Part shown: positions 59,833 through 64,000 of the stretch, one piece after another
How positions within the stretch are numbered: the first letter of the stretch is position 1
How the letters are laid out: every line of letters starts with the position of its first letter
DNA from: DRTC01 sp964521025
GTDB taxonomy: Bacteria > Cloacimonadota > Cloacimonadia > Cloacimonadales > TCS61
Direction of reading: 5' to 3'
DNA: 64,000 nucleotides
NCBI GenBank assembly: GCA_964521025.1
Contig: CAZFPK010000016.1
Location: 1 to 64,000, forward strand
The notes under the pieces: generated by a model
Seen by the model: only the letters and a program-made list of their open reading frames with translations
The model's database searches: none
Told to the model about the DNA's origin: nothing
Program-made: the position numbers and the translations under genes

Positions 59833-61755
59833 CTACTCTTCTTCGTTCAAGGCAACTCCCAGCTCATTCTTCAATTTTTTTTTAGAAACTTCGACTGAAG
59901 TTTCATCATTATCCAGATCGATTGCCAGTCTGAAAAACTTTTCCGATAATTCCGGTTTATCTAATTTCAAATAAATTTCCCCGAGATGATAAGCGATCTC
60001 ACTATGAGTGATACCTTGTTCCAAAGGAAGTTCCATAGCAGCGATCGCAGAGCGGATATTTCCTTTTTTGAAGTGTAGCCAGGCAAGACTATCCCAGATC
60101 ATCGAACTTTCCGGTTCGATTTCGAGAGCCTTTCTGAGTAGACTTTCGGCATGTTCGAATTTACCGGTTAATTCGTGTTTGGCGATCGTATAACCGAGCG
60201 TATTAAGAACATCTGCGCTCTCCGGATAGGTCTCGACTGCTTTTTCCAGAATTGAAACCGCATTATCTATTTCATTGAATTTTTCCAAAAGTACGGATGT
60301 AAAAATATAAATGTCTTCTTTAGGTTCGGGATTTTCTTCGATCTCTTTTTTCAGGTATTCATAAGCGAGTGAATCATTTTGTTCATTAAAAAAATACATC
60401 CCGATCAATTCATTTGCGGAAACCAAGGTTTCATCCTGAAAGGAAAGAAGTTCTTTTACTTTTGGAATATTTTGGGAATTTGTCAGGTATGTGATCGCGG
60501 TCGTAACCAGCAGATCATTTTTTTTTAGAAATTCAACTGTCAACCTGTCGAGATATTTTTCTGCTTCTGAATCTTCTTCTAAAAGAACTAAAGTGTATCC
60601 CGTTAGAAAATCGGCAATTTCTTTATTTTCATTTTTGTTATGGAATTTCTGCAGAATATCGACCAATCGTTCCTTTTTTTCCTGTTCTTCTTCAAATGTA
60701 TATTGTTGAAAAAAATTCATCAGAAGTTTGATATCATTCGATTTGATAAAATAATCGACAGCTTGTTCGTCACGGTTCAGCTGGAAATAAACATTTCCGA
60801 AATAAGCATGAAAAAAAGGTTTGAATTCATCTTTGAGAGATTTCGTATCTTCGACAGCGATTCCGGCTGTTACTGCCAGTTCATAAATTTCCAGGTTGAT
60901 AGCCGAGAAAAAGAGATAGCGTAAAACTTCTTCGTTATTTACTTCAAAACATGTTTTGCTGTTCGCAATAACGCTTTCATAATTCTCCATTAAAAAATAT
61001 TTAGCGAGGAGAAAGGTTTTGAAACGATTTGTCATTTTTTTGTTATTATCGATCCTATCCTGCAAAATTTCAATAACTTTATTATCATTTTTTTCCTGTT
61101 CATAAAATGTAATGAGTGATCTTAATGTTATTTCATCATCCCAGATTTTATATGCTTTTTCATATATTTCTTTCGCATTCATCGGGTCCCGATCCCGGTA
61201 ACTTTCTGCAATGGCGAGAACTGTTTGCTTGTTTTTCCAGGGAAATTCCAAAGCTTTAATCAGAAGTGTCGTATCTGCCGGAGGATAATGCTCGTTCCTG
61301 AAAAGATAATATGCCAAATAGTACTGCATCGCGGGATTGGTCTCGATCGCCAGACGGAAAAATTTATCGGCTTTTTCCATATTTTCCTGTTGATAATATG
61401 ATTCTGCCAGGTTTATTAATATTTGACCGGAATAAAGTCCCCGGGCATAATAATCTTCTCCCAGTTCGATAATTTCTTTGTTGTATTCCGGATTGAAAAA
61501 TGATAGATTTCCGAGAAGTTCGATCAATTTCTCTTTCACAAAAATATTTTCCGGGTTGGATTCATCTGCTTTTTTATAAAGATGGTATGCAGTTTCATAG
61601 TCGCTTTGCTGGAAAGCGGCTTCTGCCAGAGAAAAATATGTTCCTGAGGAAACCATATCGGGAGCATGAACCGAATCGATTTTTTGAATTTTATCCCGGG
61701 GAATAGTAGAACAGCCTAAAATGGACAGGATAAGAATTAAATAATAAATTTTCAT
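59833..61755 (-). CDS. TPR-repeat lipoprotein
   Basis: A 640-residue protein with a lipoprotein signal MKIYYLILILSILGC (lipobox LGC, Cys15). TPR helices fill the rest, for example 'GTYFSLAEAAFQQSDYETAY', 'NLAESYYQQENMEKADKFFR' and 'LGEIYLKLDKPELSEKFFRL'. The C-terminal 'LNTLGYTIAKHELTGKFEHA' to 'MIWDSLAWLHFKKG' segment resembles the TPR end found in many outer-membrane-linked lipoproteins. It is probably anchored to the outer membrane facing the periplasm and acts as a scaffold for envelope proteins. It is 110 bp downstream of the outer-membrane protein gene, with a repeat in between. Confidence 0.85.
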   Translation of the reverse strand: MKIYYLILILSILGCSTIPRDKIQKIDSVHAPDMVSSGTYFSLAEAAFQQSDYETAYHLYKKADESNPENIFVKEKLIELLGNLSFFNPEYNKEIIELGEDYYARGLYSGQILINLAESYYQQENMEKADKFFRLAIETNPAMQYYLAYYLFRNEHYPPADTTLLIKALEFPWKNKQTVLAIAESYRDRDPMNAKEIYEKAYKIWDDEITLRSLITFYEQEKNDNKVIEILQDRIDNNKKMTNRFKTFLLAKYFLMENYESVIANSKTCFEVNNEEVLRYLFFSAINLEIYELAVTAGIAVEDTKSLKDEFKPFFHAYFGNVYFQLNRDEQAVDYFIKSNDIKLLMNFFQQYTFEEEQEKKERLVDILQKFHNKNENKEIADFLTGYTLVLLEEDSEAEKYLDRLTVEFLKKNDLLVTTAITYLTNSQNIPKVKELLSFQDETLVSANELIGMYFFNEQNDSLAYEYLKKEIEENPEPKEDIYIFTSVLLEKFNEIDNAVSILEKAVETYPESADVLNTLGYTIAKHELTGKFEHAESLLRKALEIEPESSMIWDSLAWLHFKKGNIRSAIAAMELPLEQGITHSEIAYHLGEIYLKLDKPELSEKFFRLAIDLDNDETSVEVSKKKLKNELGVALNEEE

Positions 61756-61766
61756 AAAAACTTAAT

Positions 61767-61855
61767 GTCATTCCGAAGAATTGTTATCAGACCTATCGAA
61801 TTACAGTAATTGCAGATTCCTCGCTGGAAAAGCAGGATGACAACCCGGAATGACA
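61767..61855. repeat. TGTCATTCCG...CGGAATGACA imperfect palindrome
   Basis: TGTCATTCCGAAGAATTG at the left and ACCCGGAATGACA at the right form an inverted pair around GCAGATTCCTCGCTGG and AGCAGGATGACAA. It is of the same general class as the GTCATCCTGAGCG-type units at 21831, 36786 and 38271. Confidence 0.5.
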
Positions 61856-61865
61856 AACTCTTTCT

Positions 61866-62612
61866 TTAAAATGTCATATTATAGAAAAGGGTCAGAGTTC
61901 GGTCGCTGCCGTTCGTATCGAGACGATTTTCCAAAAGGTCATAAAAAGAGAGATTAACGGAAAGGTAGTCCGTGAAATGGATAGCAAAAGCCGCATTCAA
62001 ATAACCTCTTCCCAGACCTTTGATCGTCTGGTTCGTCCAGTCGTCATTATCATTCCAGGCAGGATCGAATTCCAGCATAAAAACGACAACATCGCCGAGG
62101 GTTTTATCCAACCCGGCAAAGAAGTTCAGTTCATTATCCTGATCATTATCTTCCAGGCTGTAGTTCGCACCGAAATGAACTCCCAGGTTTCCAAGCAGCA
62201 GGAAATTCTTGCTCGCAGCACCAAAAATTCCCTTGGATTTGATGTCGTATCTTTTTGCGTCTTCATTATAATTTCCATGTCCCTGGGAATCATACCCGAC
62301 AGCGATTGCCGGAAGTTTCACGGTTTCATCGATGATGCGGAATCTGGCATTGAACTCGACCCGGTCATGCCAGATCGGATCCAGATTACCGACAACTTGC
62401 TCTGCCCCGTAATTCACACCAAACATAAAACGGGGAAAAAGACCGACTTTCGTGCCGATTATAAGACCATTATTTTTATAAAGTTTGGCTGTAATTTCTG
62501 CTTCTCCTTTCTGCAAAATGCCGGCTGTCGGTGCATCGATGAGTGTGTTTAATTCGTATGAGAATAAATGAACGGAAAACATTATTATCAAAAGCAATGT
62601 TATTTTCTTCAT
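61866..62612 (-). CDS. Probable outer-membrane beta-barrel protein
   Basis: A 248-residue protein with a signal peptide (MKKITLLLIIMFSVHLFS) and the mature start 'YELNTLIDAPTAGILQKGEA'. Alternating strands with 'GVNYGAEQ', 'VGYDSQGHGNYN', 'NFFAGLDKTLGDVVVFMLEF' and 'GYLNAAFAIHFTDYLSVNLS' suggest a small barrel. It ends in Phe (TLFYNMTF), the usual BAM-recognised signal. The family is related to YjbH-like or 'DUF5723-like' barrels, but I would not name it. GGAGAAACAATG is the ribosome-binding region. It heads the minus-strand run to 57572. Confidence 0.7.
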   Translation of the reverse strand: MKKITLLLIIMFSVHLFSYELNTLIDAPTAGILQKGEAEITAKLYKNNGLIIGTKVGLFPRFMFGVNYGAEQVVGNLDPIWHDRVEFNARFRIIDETVKLPAIAVGYDSQGHGNYNEDAKRYDIKSKGIFGAASKNFLLLGNLGVHFGANYSLEDNDQDNELNFFAGLDKTLGDVVVFMLEFDPAWNDNDDWTNQTIKGLGRGYLNAAFAIHFTDYLSVNLSFYDLLENRLDTNGSDRTLTLFYNMTF

Positions 62613-62868
62613 TGTTTCTCCTTAGTAACTCAAAGCTCCTGCTTTGAGACTCTATATACATAATTAAAAGCGAAATTATTAATCGTGATTTTATAGTCAA
62701 TAAACAAATTTGGAATTATTGAATTTCGGGAGTTTGAGTATAAAAAAACAGTTAACAATTGCGAACAAAAACGAACTATAAGAAATGAGAGGATATTGCT
62801 TTAAGGTGTTCCAAAGTTATAAAAAAGTTCATAAAAAAACGCTCAAATATCTGAGCATTGGGCGAGAA

Positions 62869-62913
62869 AATACTTGAGTCAATCTGAATTCATTCGGTCT
62901 TGACTTAAGTATT
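62869..62913. repeat. ACTTGAGTCAA dispersed hairpin
   Basis: AATACTTGAGTCAA (62869-62882) pairs with TTGACTTAAGTATT (62900-62913). It is a relative of 36945 and 38430. The surrounding 62613-62868 also has CTCAAAGCTCCTGCTTTGAG (62629-62648) and no gene. Confidence 0.6.
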
Positions 62914-62919
62914 TAAGGA

Positions 62920-62975
62920 AACCTTCCAAAGGTCAACTATTAAAGATATTCTTCGTTAGAGACCTTTGGAAGGTT
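62920..62975 (-). terminator. 15-bp inverted repeat downstream of the partial secreted protein
   Basis: AACCTTCCAAAGGTC (62920-62934) and GACCTTTGGAAGGTT (62961-62975) form a perfect stem with a 26-base loop. It lies six bases after the minus-strand stop at 62982. Confidence 0.6.
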
Positions 62976-62981
62976 ACAGGT

Positions 62982-64000
62982 TTATCTCAACAGCAGACAC
63001 TTTTTCACGGATATGGATTTTCCACCAACATCCAGTTTATAGAGATAAACACCGGAACTTACTTCTTTACCGGAATTATCTTTTCCATCCCAAGTTATTT
63101 TATGTAATCCTTGATCAAATTCATCGTTAGCAAGAGCTTTTACTTCCTGTCCTTTGAGATTAAAAATTTCGAGAGAAATTATAGAATCAATTCCCAAACT
63201 CAAATTGATTGTCGTCGTCGGATTAAAAGGATTTGGAAAGTTTCCGGAAAGTTCCGTTTTACAGGCAGAAATCTCCTCATCAGTTCCAGTGTCCGGTAGT
63301 AAAGTTATAGTTCTGAATGCAATCAAACTATCTCCCTCACTATCAAATATCGTCAGTTTCAGTTCATAGTTTCCTTCACTTAATTCGGATGTATTCCAAT
63401 CTGCGAGAATATCGTGGTCAACTTGAGTTAAGGATTCTTCTACCAATGTCCAGTCGTTACTTCCTTCGTTTGCATAATAAAGATTGTATTTATCGAAAGT
63501 GATGGATAGATCACCAGACTCGATCCAAGCTGAACCTGAAATTTCTATAGTTTCTCCAACAAAATAATTTTGCAGGCTATCGATTAAAGTAAACATCACC
63601 AGAGCGCTATCCATTGCTTCTGGTTCATACTCAAAATAAGAATTCACAGCCAGAAGATAGGAATTATCATGAGCAATGTTGGCTGACTGATAGGACCACA
63701 AAGGAGTTATAGTGCTATTAACAAAAAGATAGGTTCCATTTTGAAAGGTTCCAACATAACTATAACTGATACCATCCACAAAAGAAACGAACGCATCAAA
63801 TCCAACCCCAAGCATTATTGTAGCTCCATTGTGGATGCAGTTCGTTGCGTAGGTTTCCGAATTTCCCCTACCGATCATTTCCCCGAAAGAACACGAATCA
63901 ATATTGAAAATAATATCATCATAAGGATACCAGTTCCACCAGTAAACATAGGTGTCGTTATATTCCAGATTTCTGTCACTGAGAGGAACGATGAAATTCG
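62982..64000 (-). CDS. Secreted protein with caspase/C25-like region and sorting domain (partial)
   Basis: The frame is open from 64000 to the stop at 62982 (at least 339 residues), and the start lies outside the window. The first part, 'IIFNIDSCSFGEMIGRGNSE' then 'CIHNGATIMLGVGFDAF', has the Asp-x-Cys strand and small-residue turn typical of caspase-fold/C25 peptidases, with a candidate nucleophile Cys. A beta domain follows ('NYFVGETIEISGSAW', 'LYYANEGSNDWTLVEESL'). The sorting domain is 'LSGNFPNPFNPTTTINLSL', 'LEIFNLKGQEV', 'TWDGKDNSGKEVSSGVYLYK' and 'CLLLR', the cleanest in the window. Probable surface protein. Confidence 0.8.
   Translation of the reverse strand, partial: NFIVPLSDRNLEYNDTYVYWWNWYPYDDIIFNIDSCSFGEMIGRGNSETYATNCIHNGATIMLGVGFDAFVSFVDGISYSYVGTFQNGTYLFVNSTITPLWSYQSANIAHDNSYLLAVNSYFEYEPEAMDSALVMFTLIDSLQNYFVGETIEISGSAWIESGDLSITFDKYNLYYANEGSNDWTLVEESLTQVDHDILADWNTSELSEGNYELKLTIFDSEGDSLIAFRTITLLPDTGTDEEISACKTELSGNFPNPFNPTTTINLSLGIDSIISLEIFNLKGQEVKALANDEFDQGLHKITWDGKDNSGKEVSSGVYLYKLDVGGKSISVKKCLLLR

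Noticed and set aside
1..64000. tRNA or rRNA genes
   Set aside because: No cloverleaf with a GGTTCGA-type T-arm and CCA-side stem, and no rRNA landmark, was found by eye; a tRNAscan-SE run would be decisive.

Overview
The window is AT-rich, gene-dense bacterial chromosome. At least nine predicted secreted proteins end in the same roughly 80-95 residue C-terminal module: an NPF motif, a FlgD-like Ig fold with a 'Y/FNIKGQ' strand and 'W-N/D-G-K/N-D', then 'SGIYFYK', ending in a basic tail such as LLR or LMR. Such modules act as type IX-type sorting domains in the Bacteroidota/FCB group. Together with the C25 and M6 proteases, DUF4143 ATPases and many small dispersed palindromic repeats, this suggests a Candidatus Cloacimonadota-like FCB bacterium. 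The lineage is an inference from style and was not tested by a search. I saw no tRNA, rRNA or CRISPR array.

Layout. 0-5.4 kb (minus strand): an SH3-domain exported protein, an orphan ParS/MbcA-type antitoxin behind an Rpn-like nuclease, a large zinc metalloprotease, and an antitoxin followed by a doubly broken RelE toxin. 5.6-11.4 kb: a giant C25 (gingipain-like) protein. 11.8-20.7 kb: a probable DNA-repair cluster read right to left as mrfA (helicase with an HNH insertion), mrfB (DEDD exonuclease plus TPR) and a DinG/XPD-type helicase with an N-terminal PD-(D/E)XK domain. Both edges carry accessory cassettes: a DUF4143 ATPase upstream and a nucleotidyltransferase/small-protein pair downstream. 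Beyond each cassette lies a decayed fragment of the neighbouring repair gene.

21-31.5 kb: plus-strand housekeeping genes (pseudouridine synthase, ychF, ftsK, lolA-like, mannose-1-phosphate guanylyltransferase, a SLOG protein, an alpha/beta hydrolase) and a second DUF4143 ATPase. Both DUF4143 genes are preceded by degenerate repeats with a period near 33 bp whose last copy carries the ribosome-binding site. 31.6-46.2 kb: an island of secreted proteins with the sorting domain, including two tandem paralogue pairs, a beta-helix protein, an M6 protease, a frameshifted C39-like peptidase, and a membrane protein that seems to start at AUA.

46.5-64 kb: lepA, ferredoxin-EtfA, an amidohydrolase, queE, trxA, a YigZ protein and a SWIM/SNF2 helicase; then a decayed yefM-yoeB module; then an envelope group (lipoproteins, DUF58, a small membrane protein, a TPR lipoprotein, an outer-membrane barrel) and the 3' end of another secreted protein at the window edge.

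The main themes are (1) a repair cluster with nuclease fusions whose borders record cassette insertion, (2) repeat-preceded DUF4143 ATPases, (3) several toxin-antitoxin remnants, and (4) sorting domains that exchange sequence among paralogues and have absorbed intergenic repeat sequence in frame.
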